A stretch of 33,540 nt of DNA from an uncultured Alphaproteobacteria bacterium (GTDB lineage Bacteria; Pseudomonadota; Alphaproteobacteria; UBA8366; GCA-2717185), in the NCBI GenBank assembly GCA_943788635.1, contig CALSRA010000009.1, forward strand, positions 1 to 33,540, given 5' to 3'. Under the pieces are notes generated by a model. The model saw only the letters and a program-made list of their open reading frames with translations. It had not been told where the DNA came from and made no database searches. The position numbers and the translations under genes were made by a program. Below, piece after piece: positions 19,060 through 27,794 of the stretch (the stretch's first letter is position 1; each line of letters starts with the position of its first letter).

Positions 19060-19602
19060 TTGGTCCGGCACCGGAGAGTTTTTCGCGGCTATCTGCTCGG
19101 CTTTATCGTCGCGGCGCTCATCGGCGTCTTTCTGATGGGCTGGAACAACACGATGATGAGCGCCATGCCGAACCCGGCGCCTGCACGCATCGATTTTGCC
19201 ACCCTGGATCTGGGCACCCGTCAGAATGCTTTTCTGGTCTGCCCGGAAGGATATTGCTCGGCAACGCCGGGCCTGATCAGCCCGACATTCGATATGCCGG
19301 CAACAGCACTACGCGACCGATGGATGCGCATGATCAAAACCCGCCCCCGCTTGACCCTCGCGGGGGCAGACGATGCAGCGCTGCAATACGATTTCGTTCA
19401 GCGCTCCCGGTTTTTGAAATTTCCGGATTCCATCACGGTGCGGTTCATCCCGATTGACGACAGCCGCGCGACGCTCGCGATTTACAGCCGGGCAAATTAC
19501 GGACGCTCGGATTTCGGTGTGAACCAGGATCGCGTGACGGAATGGCTGGCAACCCTCAGCCAAACTGATACAGAAAGTGGCACTCCAGCTTCCAGTAAAT
19601 GA
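19060..19602 (+). CDS. DUF1499 family protein with N-terminal membrane anchor
   Basis: The 180-residue protein starts with TTG (GGGGA 12 bases upstream) and has an N-terminal hydrophobic segment (YLLGFIVAALIGVFLMGW). It continues into a DUF1499 domain: CSATPGLISPTFDMPATALR, then ALQYDFVQRSRFLKFPDSIT and LAIYSRANYGRSDFGVNQDR, the best-conserved blocks of that family. The domain would lie on the periplasmic side. The biochemical role of the family is not established. No ATG is suitably placed upstream of the membrane segment in this frame. Confidence 0.8.
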   Translation: MVRHRRVFRGYLLGFIVAALIGVFLMGWNNTMMSAMPNPAPARIDFATLDLGTRQNAFLVCPEGYCSATPGLISPTFDMPATALRDRWMRMIKTRPRLTLAGADDAALQYDFVQRSRFLKFPDSITVRFIPIDDSRATLAIYSRANYGRSDFGVNQDRVTEWLATLSQTDTESGTPASSK

Positions 19603-19709
19603 CTATTCTTACTTTTGAATATGCTGGTGAACTGACGTAGATCACGCGCGCCGCTGGTGCCCCCCCATAAGCACACGAAATACTGGTTTATCACAGGGGG
19701 GAAATTCGA

Positions 19710-19904
19710 ATGGAAGACACAGAATAGCCCGCTTCCAGGAAGCGTGAGCTGAAGGGATTTCTTTTTCGGACCGTCGTTCTGGCCCCGGCCCTGTCCGTCG
19801 CAATTGTCGGCGGATACGGTTTTGCGATCTGGATATATCAATTGCTTGCCAGTCCTCCCAGTTACTCCGGATCGCCCCGCTATTGCCATTACCTGTCATT
19901 TTGA
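19710..19904 (+). pseudogene. napE: napE (NapE/TorE small membrane subunit) with TAG at codon 6
   Basis: ATG at 19710 is preceded by GGGGGGAAA and opens M-E-D-T-E, then TAG (19725-19727). The same frame continues as SRKRELKGFLFRTVVLAP and ALSVAIVGGYGFAIWIYQLL, the characteristic single helix of NapE/TorE proteins from nitrate or TMAO reductase operons. A CAG to TAG change would explain the stop. After ASPPSY the frame runs into sequence that no longer looks like NapE and ends at 19904. Codons 1-45 or so are therefore an inactivated napE, joined to napC-type debris. Seven C residues at 19660-19666 could pair with the G6 of its ribosome binding site. Confidence 0.65.
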
Positions 19905-20079
19905 AATGAAGGAGCGCAGCGGGTGCCGGAACTCTACGAAGCGGTTCCCAATGCCCTGTGTTTCATGCATCCCGACGATACCAAGGCGCGCGGCTTGCGG
20001 CGAGAAAACCTGCATCGACTGTCACAAGGGCATCGCCCACGAACTCCCCAACATGGCCGGGGTCGAAGGCTGGAAATAG
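19880..20079 (+). pseudogene. 3' remnant of a NapC/NirT/TorC-type multihaem cytochrome
   Basis: The stretch ends with [20 protein letters not shown] and a stop at 20079. This is the signature of the last haem-binding site (CIDCH at 20011-20025) and C-terminus of NapC/NirT family quinol dehydrogenases. Upstream, RYCHYLSF and EMKERSG in two frames resemble the preceding CHxFExM block, and [12 protein letters not shown] in a third frame resembles the linker, so at least two frame changes occur. The rest of the cytochrome (three haem sites and the membrane anchor) is absent, as are napF, D, A and B. The remnant directly follows napE, suggesting one or more deletions collapsed the operon. Confidence 0.7.
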
Positions 20080-20095
20080 CCGGCTGGCGAAATAC

Positions 20096-20485
20096 TCAGG
20101 GGGCCGTTTGCCAGTAATCGGCGACGCGCACCGCTTCTTCCGCGCCCGGCCAGGGCGGCATGGTGGCCAGCACCAGTGCCAATGGCGCGTCGCCGGTGTT
20201 GCGAAACTGGAAATGCGCGCCGGCCGGTATCGTCAGTGCCGTACCGGCACCAACCGGAACCACCGCCTCGACATCATCCTGTGCACGCCAGACCTCGCCC
20301 TTTCCGGACAGGAAATACCAGATTTCCTCGACCTGGCGATGGCGCACCGCGAGCGACACACCCCCGACAGGCAGCGTGCAATGTACGAAACTGCCGCCGG
20401 CCCGTTGTCCCAGAAAGCGGATTTCCGACCCGTCCGGTGCAATCGCATCGACACCTGTGCCAAGCTGCGTGGTTTCAAACGCCAT
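20096..20485 (-). CDS. Cupin-domain protein
   Basis: This 129-residue protein is a single small cupin barrel. Motif 1 includes [20 protein letters not shown] (H, E and G positions as in cupin metal sites) and motif 2 is [19 protein letters not shown]. The ATG at 20485 (MAFETTQLG) has AGGGGAG upstream and was preferred over a longer frame starting at 20545. It is divergent from the first aldolase-family gene, with about 120 bp between the starts. Small cupins are isomerases, dioxygenases or sensors; the sequence does not decide. The conserved E in VEEIWYFL supports metal binding. Confidence 0.85.
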   Translation of the reverse strand: MAFETTQLGTGVDAIAPDGSEIRFLGQRAGGSFVHCTLPVGGVSLAVRHRQVEEIWYFLSGKGEVWRAQDDVEAVVPVGAGTALTIPAGAHFQFRNTGDAPLALVLATMPPWPGAEEAVRVADYWQTAP

Positions 20486-20607
20486 GATGGGCTCCCCTTG
20501 TGCTGTCGCGAAGGGGTCGTGTAGCATTTCACCTACTCGCGTCAATCAGGAACCGGGCACCAGCCGATAGCTGGCGCTATTCATGTGGAAACAGAGGAGA
20601 GAGTGTC

Positions 20608-21393
20608 ATGGCCGTCACCCCACTCGTGAGTAAATCCGGCAGGCCGGTTGCGAAGAAATCGGAAATGAGCGAGGCCGAATGGCAAACGCGGGTCGACCTC
20701 GCGATGCTGTACCGGGTCATCCACCGTCTGGGGTTTACCGACCTTCTGGCCACGCACCTGTCCGCGCGCATCCCGGGCGAAGAAGACACCTTCCTGATCA
20801 ACAATTACGGTGAAATGTTCGACGAGATCACCGCGTCCAGCCTTGTGAAGATGGATATGGACGGCAATGTGCTGAGCGGCGAAGGGTTCAATTTCGCCGG
20901 ATTTTGCATTCACAGCGGCATCTATATCGCGCGACCGGATGCGATGTGCGTCACGCATCTGCACACCCGCGCGAACATCGCGGTATCGGCCATGGTCGGC
21001 GGGCTGCGGCCGCTTTCCCAGCATTCGCTATGGCCGCTGCTGAGCATGTCGGAGCACGCCTATGAAGGGCCCGCGCTGGACCTGGCGGAACGGGAATCCC
21101 TGCGCGAGAACATCAGCGATAAATTCGTCATGAACATGCACAATCACGGATCGCTCTGTCTTGGCCGAACGATCCCGGAAGCCCTGCACTTCACCTATTA
21201 TTACGAAACCTCGTGCCAGATTCAGGTCGATACGATGGCCGGCGGCGGGCCCATTCGCGAAATACCCGAAGATATCGTGGCGAAAAGCCATGAAATCTAT
21301 GCCGAATGGCTGGCCGGTGGTGATATGGGTATGCAGGAATGGAGCGCATTTCAGCGGAAATTCGCCCGTGAAGGCATAGAATACGCGATTTGA
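20608..21393 (+). CDS. Class II aldolase/adducin-family protein (first of a tandem pair)
   Basis: The 261-residue protein has the adducin-type aldolase fold. ATHLSARIPGEEDTFLINNY and DEITASSLVKMDMDGNVL open the domain. MCVTHLHTRANIAVSAM carries the HxH metal pair, and NMHNHGSLCLGRTIPEALH the third histidine. It has a good ribosome binding site (GAGGAGAG). Most of this subfamily act on sugar phosphates or similar aldols, but members without the L-fuculose-1-phosphate aldolase glutamate are of uncertain activity. At the usual glutamate position HSGIYIARPD shows no obvious Glu. It is followed after 38 bp by a close paralogue, so the two are likely co-transcribed. Confidence 0.88.
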   Translation: MAVTPLVSKSGRPVAKKSEMSEAEWQTRVDLAMLYRVIHRLGFTDLLATHLSARIPGEEDTFLINNYGEMFDEITASSLVKMDMDGNVLSGEGFNFAGFCIHSGIYIARPDAMCVTHLHTRANIAVSAMVGGLRPLSQHSLWPLLSMSEHAYEGPALDLAERESLRENISDKFVMNMHNHGSLCLGRTIPEALHFTYYYETSCQIQVDTMAGGGPIREIPEDIVAKSHEIYAEWLAGGDMGMQEWSAFQRKFAREGIEYAI

Positions 21394-21431
21394 CCCTTAT
21401 TCGGACACGACAAGAAGAAAGGAAGAAACCG

Positions 21432-22178
21432 ATGGCCGTTACCCAGTTGAAGCCGCAAGGCGACATGAGCGAAGCCGAGTGGCAGACCCGTTGCGACCTG
21501 GCCGCGCTATACCGGACCCTTGCCCGGTTCCGCATGACCGATTTCATCTACACCCATCTGTCCGCCCGGGTGCCGGGTGAGGAAGGCACCTTCCTTCTTA
21601 ATGAATACGGTGTCCCGTTCGACCGGATCACGGCATCGTCACTGGTCAAGCTGGACTTTGACGGCAATGTCATCGGCGAGGGTGAATTCAATCAGGCGGG
21701 TTACACGATCCACAGCGCCGTACTGATGGCACGACCGGACGTGAACGCCGTCACCCATGTACATACCCGTGCCAGTGTTGCGGTGTCGGCGCAGAAGCGT
21801 GGCTTGCTGCCGATCAGCCAGCAGGCCATGATCGTCATGGGCCATCTGTCCTATCACGATTACGAAGGGGTCGCGCTGGACCTGGAGGAACGCGAACGGC
21901 TGGGCCGGGACCTGGGCGACAAGCGCGCGATGATCCTGCGCAATCACGGGCTGCTGACCTGTGCGGAAACCATTCCGGCGGCGTGGCAGTTGCTCTACTG
22001 GCTCGATTGCGCCTGCCAGATTCAGGTCGACGCAATGGCCGGCGGTGCCGAGCTCATCGAACTGCCGATGGATATCGTTGACGGCATGATGGAGCGCTAT
22101 AACGGGAAAACTGATCACGGCGAACGCGAGTGGAAAGCCGTGCGGCAGATGCTGGAAGGCGAAAATTACGCAAGCTGA
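21432..22178 (+). CDS. Class II aldolase/adducin-family protein (second of a tandem pair)
   Basis: This 248-residue paralogue repeats the block order of its neighbour: MSEAEWQTRCDLAALYRTL, THLSARVPGEEGTFLLNEYG, AVTHVHTRASVAVSAQ (HxH) and ILRNHGLLTCAETIPAAW (third His). The shared motif SEAEWQTR near the N-terminus indicates a local duplication. The ATG has AAGAAAGGAAG upstream. The two copies have diverged in the middle (LSYHDYEGVALDLEERERL versus SEHAYEGPALDLAERESL), which could mean heteromeric assembly or different substrates. A terminator follows 24 bp after the stop. Confidence 0.88.
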   Translation: MAVTQLKPQGDMSEAEWQTRCDLAALYRTLARFRMTDFIYTHLSARVPGEEGTFLLNEYGVPFDRITASSLVKLDFDGNVIGEGEFNQAGYTIHSAVLMARPDVNAVTHVHTRASVAVSAQKRGLLPISQQAMIVMGHLSYHDYEGVALDLEERERLGRDLGDKRAMILRNHGLLTCAETIPAAWQLLYWLDCACQIQVDAMAGGAELIELPMDIVDGMMERYNGKTDHGEREWKAVRQMLEGENYAS

Positions 22179-22202
22179 GCCGACGCATCCATGACGAATA
22201 TG

Positions 22203-22232
22203 ATGGCCGCCAGGACACTGGCGGCCATTTTC
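22203..22232 (+). terminator. Rho-independent terminator after the aldolase pair
   Basis: ATGGCCGCCA (22203-22212) and TGGCGGCCAT (22219-22228) form a perfect 10-bp stem with a 6-base loop, followed by TTTTCG. It lies between the convergent aldolase gene and the TPR lipoprotein gene and may serve both. Confidence 0.85.
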
Positions 22233-22242
22233 GTATCCGGGT

Positions 22243-23091
22243 CTAGCGTGCTGCGTAACGCGCGTGGATCGCCCGGACCCGCTGCACCGAATCCTTCATC
22301 GCCCGCAATGTTTCGTAGAAAACAACGTTGGATCGTACCGAACGCTCGTCCAGGTCGGCGCTGGCGATCTTCGCCGCATCCCGGTTACGCCCGGCCAGCC
22401 CCAGCGCCAGTGCCAGATTCTGGCGGTTCTGAATACTGGCCTGTGACGCGGTCGCGAGTTCCCGCAGGACATCGATCCCGGCATCATGCTCCCCGGCAAA
22501 AGCCAGTGACAGGCCGAGATTGGTTTTCAAACTGGTATCATCCGGTTTAACGGACAGCCCCGCGCGGTAATAGTCCTGTGCATCCTTGTGCTTGCCGAGC
22601 AGGTCATTGGCCACGCCGAGGCCATTGAAGACGCGCGGGTCCGCCGGTGAAACCGTCAGTGCCCGATCGTAATGCCCGATGGCCAGCTCCGGCTGATCTA
22701 TCGCGACCATCGCATTGCCCAGCCCGCGCAACGCTTCCACGTTTTGCGGTTCGAGCGCCAGCGCCCGGCGGAATGTTTCGGCCGCATCCTTCGGCGCGCC
22801 GCTCGATGCCTGTACCTGCCCCAACCCGATCAGCGGTGCCGTCTGTTCCGGGCTGGCCGCATGTGCGTGACGGTACAGGGTCGCCGCACCGGCGAAGTCG
22901 CCGCGTGCCCGGCTTTCCCCGGCGGATTGCGCCAGTGTTTCCGACACATCGGTTTTCGCATCGCTATCGGCGAATTTTTCCGGCGGGTTCGCTGCGCAAC
23001 CGGCCAGTACCGCGGCAAGCGCCAGCACGGTCGTGAAGCGCCGCCGAGAGGGTGATATATCCTGACGGCGAAATCTTTCATGGATCATCAT
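22243..23091 (-). CDS. TPR-repeat lipoprotein, TadD-like
   Basis: The 282-residue protein starts MMIHERFRRQDISPSRRRF and has a signal peptide ending in the lipobox VLAGC (TTVLALAAVLAGCAANPPEK), so it is anchored in a membrane. At least five tetratricopeptide repeats follow (for example ALIGLGQVQASSGAPKDAAE-like units TAPLIGLGQVQASSGAPKDA, NVEALRGLGNAMVAIDQPEL, DPRVFNGLGVANDLLGKHKD). The order resembles TadD of Flp/Tad pilus loci, but no other tad gene is in this window, so a pilus role is only suggested. The GTG at 23100 could add three residues. Confidence 0.75.
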   Translation of the reverse strand: MMIHERFRRQDISPSRRRFTTVLALAAVLAGCAANPPEKFADSDAKTDVSETLAQSAGESRARGDFAGAATLYRHAHAASPEQTAPLIGLGQVQASSGAPKDAAETFRRALALEPQNVEALRGLGNAMVAIDQPELAIGHYDRALTVSPADPRVFNGLGVANDLLGKHKDAQDYYRAGLSVKPDDTSLKTNLGLSLAFAGEHDAGIDVLRELATASQASIQNRQNLALALGLAGRNRDAAKIASADLDERSVRSNVVFYETLRAMKDSVQRVRAIHARYAAR

Positions 23092-23329
23092 GGTTAGCAC
23101 ACTAGCCGGTATTCATTAATGAAGCATTTACTATCGTTTAAAATAAGTAATTGATTTTATTAAACTTTTTACCTTCAGAGCAGGTGCATCGAGCCTTTGA
23201 AACCCGCATGCTTGTAACCGCAACCCCGGCTCCGTATCATCCGGCGAAAATTCACGGATGCCCTGCTTCCGTGGTATGCAAGCTTACCTGAATGTGCCGC
23301 CATGACCCCGGAAATGTGACCGTCCGTCC

Positions 23330-24748
23330 ATGACACAAATGACTGCCAGCCCCCGCGCCATCATCCCATCGGTGGACCGGATATTGAACCAGCCGGAAAT
23401 GTCGGCGGTACTGGCCGACCATGGGCGCGCGGCGGCAACCGATGCCGTGCGGACCGTTCTGGCCTCACTGCGCCGCAGAATGGCGGAAGATGCCGACGCG
23501 GTGCGGGACGATGCCGAACCGGCAGCAGTCGTCGCCCGGGTCGAGGCCGTGCTTGAGGCACTGGCACGACCGTCGCTGAAACGCGTCTTCAACCTGACCG
23601 GCACGGTACTGCACACCAACCTTGGTCGGGCCCCCCTGCCGCAGGTGGCAATCGATGCCATGGCCCAGGCAGCGGGCGCCTGCAATCTTGAATACGACCT
23701 GGACACGGGAACGCGCGGCGACCGGGATTCACATCTCGAGCCCCTGTTGACGCGGCTGACCGGCGCCGAGGCTGCGACAGTGGTGAACAACAACGCCGCG
23801 GCGGTGCTGCTGGTGCTCGGCACGCTGGCGCAAGGCCGGGAAGTTCTGGTATCGCGCGGCGAACTGGTCGAAATCGGCGGCGCCTTCCGCATTCCCGACA
23901 TCATGACCCGGGCCGGTTGCACCCTGCGCGAAGTCGGCACCACCAACCGCACGCATCTGCGCGACTACGAAACGAACATCAACGAAGACTCCGCCCTGGT
24001 GATGAAGGTCCATGCCAGCAATTACGCGATACAGGGATTCACGGCATCACCTGCGGAATCCGATCTGGCGCAGGCGGCACATGCCCGCGATCTGCCGTTT
24101 GTGGTCGACCTTGGCGCCGGCGCATTGGTCGACCTGGAACGCTACGGGCTGCCGCATGAACCCACGCCACAGGAAACGCTGGCCGCTGGCGCCGATCTCG
24201 TCACCTTCAGCGGCGACAAACTGCTGGGCGGGCCGCAGGCCGGATTGATCGTCGGCCGGGCCGACCTGATTGCGCAGATCAAGAAAAACCCGATGAAACG
24301 CGCCATGCGGCTGGACAAGACAACCATTGCCGCGCTGGAAGCCGTGCTGCGGCTGTATGACAATCCGGACCGGCTCGCCACCCAAATGCCCACCATGAAC
24401 CTGTTGAGCCGTTCAAGCGCGGAGATCCGGGCATTGGCGGAGCGCCTGTTGCCATCGGTGGCACAGCGACTGGACGGTATTGCCCATGTGACCGTCGAGG
24501 ACTGCCGCAGCCAGATCGGCAGCGGTTCCCTGCCGGTCGATCTGCTGGAAAGTAGCGCCCTGGCGATCAGGACCGTGCAACAGGGCCGTGGATCGGCCCG
24601 GGTTCTGACCGGTATCGTTGATGCCTTCCGTGCCCTGCCGGCACCGGTTATCGGCAGAATCCAGGACAACACCTTTTTCCTCGACCTGCGATGCCTGACG
24701 GATGAAGCGGCATTCGCGGCGCAACTGGATCGTCTGAATCTGACATGA
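23330..24748 (+). CDS. selA: L-seryl-tRNA(Sec) selenium transferase SelA
   Basis: SelA is the PLP enzyme that converts seryl-tRNA(Sec) to selenocysteinyl-tRNA(Sec) using selenophosphate. The 472-residue protein has normal length and the family blocks: [53 protein letters not shown], and [18 protein letters not shown], where K297 is the PLP lysine (E. coli K295). The [14 protein letters not shown] segment (tRNA contact region) is also present. The gene has no strong ribosome binding site. Its stop overlaps the start of selB (ATGA), a standard selAB operon. The 229 bp upstream are AT-rich and hold no gene. Confidence 0.97.
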   Translation: MTQMTASPRAIIPSVDRILNQPEMSAVLADHGRAAATDAVRTVLASLRRRMAEDADAVRDDAEPAAVVARVEAVLEALARPSLKRVFNLTGTVLHTNLGRAPLPQVAIDAMAQAAGACNLEYDLDTGTRGDRDSHLEPLLTRLTGAEAATVVNNNAAAVLLVLGTLAQGREVLVSRGELVEIGGAFRIPDIMTRAGCTLREVGTTNRTHLRDYETNINEDSALVMKVHASNYAIQGFTASPAESDLAQAAHARDLPFVVDLGAGALVDLERYGLPHEPTPQETLAAGADLVTFSGDKLLGGPQAGLIVGRADLIAQIKKNPMKRAMRLDKTTIAALEAVLRLYDNPDRLATQMPTMNLLSRSSAEIRALAERLLPSVAQRLDGIAHVTVEDCRSQIGSGSLPVDLLESSALAIRTVQQGRGSARVLTGIVDAFRALPAPVIGRIQDNTFFLDLRCLTDEAAFAAQLDRLNLT

Positions 24749-26667
24749 TCGTCGCCACCGCAGGCCATATCGACCACGGCAAGACGCTGCTGGTAAAGGC
24801 GCTGACAGGCGTCGACGCCGACCGCCTGCCGGAAGAAAAACGGCGCGGGCTGACAATCGATCTTGGCTTCGCCTACCGGCATCTGGACAACGGCGCGGTA
24901 CTCGGTTTCGTCGATGTGCCGGGGCATGAAAAATTCGTCCGCAACATGCTGGCCGGTGTCGGCGGCATCGACTTTGCCTTGCTGATCGTCGCCGCCGATG
25001 ACGGCCCGATGCCCCAGACCGAGGAACACCTCGCGATCCTCGACCTGCTGGGTGTATCGACCGGCGCGATTGCGATTACCAAGACCGACCGCGTCACACC
25101 CGCCCGGCTGGAAGAAGCCATTGCGGAAGTCGAAATTCTGGTCGATGGCACGTCGCTGGAACAGGTCCCGGTCTTTCCACTATCCGCGATGACAGGCGAC
25201 GGACTGCCCGCGCTGCAGGCCCACCTGGAGTCCACCGCGCAGACCATGTCGGCACGCCCCGACAGTGGCAATTTCCGCCTTGCCATCGACCGGACCTTTA
25301 CCGTGGCCGGGGCAGGACTGGTCGTCACCGGCACCGTGTATTCCGGGCAGGCCAGTGTCGGCGATCGGTTGATCCTGTCGCCTGCCGGAACCCCTGTCCG
25401 GGTCCGGGCGATCCACGCGCAGAATCGCGACGCACAATCCGGCCGCGCCGGCGAGCGCTGCGCGCTGAACCTGACCGGGCAAGGCATCGGCCTCGATTCC
25501 GTGGCACGCGGCGACTGGGTTCTGGCAGAACCCGCCCATGCACCGGTGCGTCGGCTCGATGCAACATTGCGCCTGCTTAACGGCGAAAAGAAACCGTTAC
25601 GGCACTGGACCCCGGTCCATGTCCATATGGCAGCCAGCGCCGAAACCGGCAGGGTCGCCATCCTTGAAGGTGGCTCTATCGCACCGGGCGATACCGGTCT
25701 GGTGCAGATCGTGCTGGATAATCCCATCGGCGCCCTGGCCGGCGACCGCTTTATCCTGCGCGATCAGTCGGCACGGCGCACCATTGGCGGCGGCCGGATT
25801 GTCGATCCCTTTTCACCGGCCCGCGGCAGGGCACGACCACAACGGCTGGAAATCCTGCAGGCCATGCGGGATGCAACCCCGGCGCAGGCTCTGACAGCAC
25901 GGCTTGGCCAAAGTGTCGACGGTGTCGCGCTTGGCCGGTTCGCCCAGACCTTCAATCTGACCCCGGATGAAACCGATATGTTGTGGGATCAGGTCGATAT
26001 GATCCGGGTCGGCTCGCCACCGGATCAGGTCGGCATTTCACCGGCGCACTGGGACGGTCTGCGCGACGACATCGTTTCGGCATTGCGCGAATGGCATGCA
26101 CAACGGCCCGACCAGCCAGGGCCCGAGGAAACCCGCCTTCGCCGCGCCATCACCCGGCGACCGTCGGCGGCATTGTTCAGCGCGGCAATCCTGGACCTGC
26201 TGCACGGAAAGCGTATTGCGCGCGACGGCGTCTATCTCACCGTACCGGGGCATCGTGCCGTCTTTTCCGCGGAAGATACCGCGCTTTGGGATCAGATCCA
26301 CGCCTTGCTGGAAGAAGGCGATATCCGCCCGCCACGCGTCCTGGAACTGGCCGAAGCAACCTCACTGGACCGGCGCACGACAGAACGCTTTCTCGCCCGG
26401 GCCGCACGGGCCGGGTTGATACATCAGGTCGCGGATAACCGGTTTTTCCTGCCGGAGTCATTAATGAAGCTGGGCAAAATGGCCGCCGTACTGGCAACGG
26501 AAGTGCCGGACGGTATCTTTTCCGCCGGCGACTTCAACAAACGTTCCGGCATTGGCCGAAACCTGACGATCAGCCTGCTGGAATTCTTCGACCGCAAGGG
26601 CTTAACGCACAGGTCCGGCAACGGGCGCACTGTCGTCACCGCCCCGGAAAAGATTTTCGGGAATTAA
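24745..26667 (+). CDS. selB: Selenocysteine-specific elongation factor SelB
   Basis: SelB delivers selenocysteinyl-tRNA(Sec) to UGA codons and binds the SECIS hairpin in mRNA. The 640-residue protein begins with the GTPase domain: GHIDHGKT (residues 7-14), [12 protein letters not shown] (switch I), [20 protein letters not shown] (G3 and switch II) and TKTDR (G4). EF-Tu-like barrels follow ([39 protein letters not shown]) and [20 protein letters not shown]. The C-terminal 270 residues hold the winged helices that read SECIS ([40 protein letters not shown]). The frame is intact. No selC, selD or selenoprotein gene was recognised in this window, so its clients lie elsewhere. Confidence 0.97.
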   Translation: MIVATAGHIDHGKTLLVKALTGVDADRLPEEKRRGLTIDLGFAYRHLDNGAVLGFVDVPGHEKFVRNMLAGVGGIDFALLIVAADDGPMPQTEEHLAILDLLGVSTGAIAITKTDRVTPARLEEAIAEVEILVDGTSLEQVPVFPLSAMTGDGLPALQAHLESTAQTMSARPDSGNFRLAIDRTFTVAGAGLVVTGTVYSGQASVGDRLILSPAGTPVRVRAIHAQNRDAQSGRAGERCALNLTGQGIGLDSVARGDWVLAEPAHAPVRRLDATLRLLNGEKKPLRHWTPVHVHMAASAETGRVAILEGGSIAPGDTGLVQIVLDNPIGALAGDRFILRDQSARRTIGGGRIVDPFSPARGRARPQRLEILQAMRDATPAQALTARLGQSVDGVALGRFAQTFNLTPDETDMLWDQVDMIRVGSPPDQVGISPAHWDGLRDDIVSALREWHAQRPDQPGPEETRLRRAITRRPSAALFSAAILDLLHGKRIARDGVYLTVPGHRAVFSAEDTALWDQIHALLEEGDIRPPRVLELAEATSLDRRTTERFLARAARAGLIHQVADNRFFLPESLMKLGKMAAVLATEVPDGIFSAGDFNKRSGIGRNLTISLLEFFDRKGLTHRSGNGRTVVTAPEKIFGN

Positions 26668-26670
26668 TCG

Positions 26671-27113
26671 TCACAAAGGCGCGTCGCAGCGGGATAAATT
26701 TCTACTTTTGAGTGCATTTTGAATATTGGCGCCAGCCGTACCGGCCTGCCCGGCCCGGAACCAGCTACCGCGCTGACTTAATGCCGCGTTACCGTGGTAC
26801 CGGCCGACACCAGCGAAGACTTCGACAATGCAGTCGGTTTTGGCAGGGGATTTGATCTTGGATTGGGCTTGCGGAACAGATGCAGCAGTTTGCTGATTGA
26901 TTTGGGCGAGCACCATTGACGCTTCTGCGGGCGTCGTTTTTCCATCAGATCATTCACGATGGCGGCAATCACCTGACGCTGTCTGCCAACGTCCATTGCA
27001 AGATCGTCCCGTTCGATCTGCTCTTCGACTGCTGTCTTGACCCGTGGCCAGAGCCGACGCGCAAGATCCATATCATCGTAAGCCCAAACGATGGTCGCGC
27101 AATACATACCCAC
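26671..27113 (-). CDS. Hypothetical protein, doubtful, possibly frameshifted
   Basis: A minus-strand frame from ATG 27113 reads MGMYCATIVWAYDDMDLARR, then a charged helical segment (VKTAVEEQIERDDLAMDVGR) and NDLMEKRRPQKRQ. It ends at 26778. In the adjacent frame the sequence continues MVLAQINQQTAASVPQAQ to a stop at 26671, with a composition that looks equally coding, so a single frame change near 26915 may join the two. I recognise no family. The region follows selB convergently and lies next to an AT-rich island, so spurious open frames are also possible. Confidence 0.3.
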
Positions 27114-27119
27114 CCTAAC

Positions 27120-27325
27120 GTCCCCACAAGTTCTATTGTCCGCTTGGATGCTTAATGTAATAGCTCAGTTACTTGAAACAGTCAAAATAAAAACTTCATT
27201 AACCATTATTAATAATGATTAATATTGCATTATTACATGTATATAAAACGTTGAAATTATTTTTACTTGACATTTACCATAATTTTTACTTATTTTTCTA
27301 AAATTTTATATAAATCGAATCAATG
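27120..27325. other. AT-rich island with a 14-bp palindrome
   Basis: No gene was found here. From about 27150 to 27325 the sequence is far more AT-rich than anything else in the window. It contains the perfect palindrome CATTATTAATAATG (27204-27217) and further TTAATATTG and TATATAA runs. TTGACA at 27269-27274 lacks a close -10 match at 16-18 bases (TTATTT), so a promoter for the GFA gene is possible but not proven. The composition could reflect a regulatory region bound by H-NS-like proteins or a small acquired segment. Confidence 0.5.
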
Positions 27326-27425
27326 ACGGGCCCGGAACAGGATTGGCAGGCGCCAACCGAAAAATTATGCCATCATGTCATTTACTTACTTGAATACCAC
27401 TCACAACACGAAGGAGTTTCCCGCG

Positions 27426-27794
27426 ATGCAAACCTTCACCGGGCGCTGCCATTGCGGCGACATCGTATTCGAAATCGATACCACCCTGGACGGGGTCGCG
27501 ATCTGCAACTGCTCGATATGCATTAGACGCAATGCTGTCATGCACCGGGTGACGGCCGACCGTTTTCGCCTGATTCAGGGGGAAGATGCGCTTGTGCTCT
27601 ACCAGTTCAATACTGGAACAGCCAAGCACTACTTTTGCGGGCATTGCGGCATGTACCCGTTTCACCGCCCGCGCATCGCGCCGGACGCCTATACGGTCAA
27701 CGTTTTCTGTCTGGACGGGGTCGACCGGGATACCATTGAAGCCCTTCCCGTTACGCGTATAGACGGCAAGGGGTTTTCAATCGACCCGCACTAA
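27426..27794 (+). CDS. GFA/CENP-V-type zinc protein
   Basis: The 122-residue protein shows the cysteine pattern of the GFA (glutathione-dependent formaldehyde-activating enzyme) family: C8xC10 in GRCHCGDIVFEI, C27xC29xxC32 in ICNCSICIRR and C71xxC74 in HYFCGHCGMYPF. These bind zinc. The family name comes from one proposed activity; most small members have no proven substrate. ATG 27426 has AAGGAG upstream and was preferred over an in-frame ATG at 27375. Its stop overlaps the stop of the convergent LysE gene by four bases. Confidence 0.85.
   Translation: MQTFTGRCHCGDIVFEIDTTLDGVAICNCSICIRRNAVMHRVTADRFRLIQGEDALVLYQFNTGTAKHYFCGHCGMYPFHRPRIAPDAYTVNVFCLDGVDRDTIEALPVTRIDGKGFSIDPH

Noticed and set aside
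19725..19727. TAG in napE as a recoded codon
   Set aside because: TAG recoding needs pyrrolysine machinery, for which there is no sign. The downstream cytochrome is also deleted, so inactivation is the simpler reading.
22243..23091. TPR lipoprotein as evidence for a Tad pilus locus
   Set aside because: None of the other tad or flp genes is present in the window, and TPR lipoproteins are common elsewhere.
26668..27320. selC (tRNA-Sec) downstream of selB
   Set aside because: I found no long acceptor/variable arm or TCA anticodon loop in this interval by eye. A covariance model search would be decisive.
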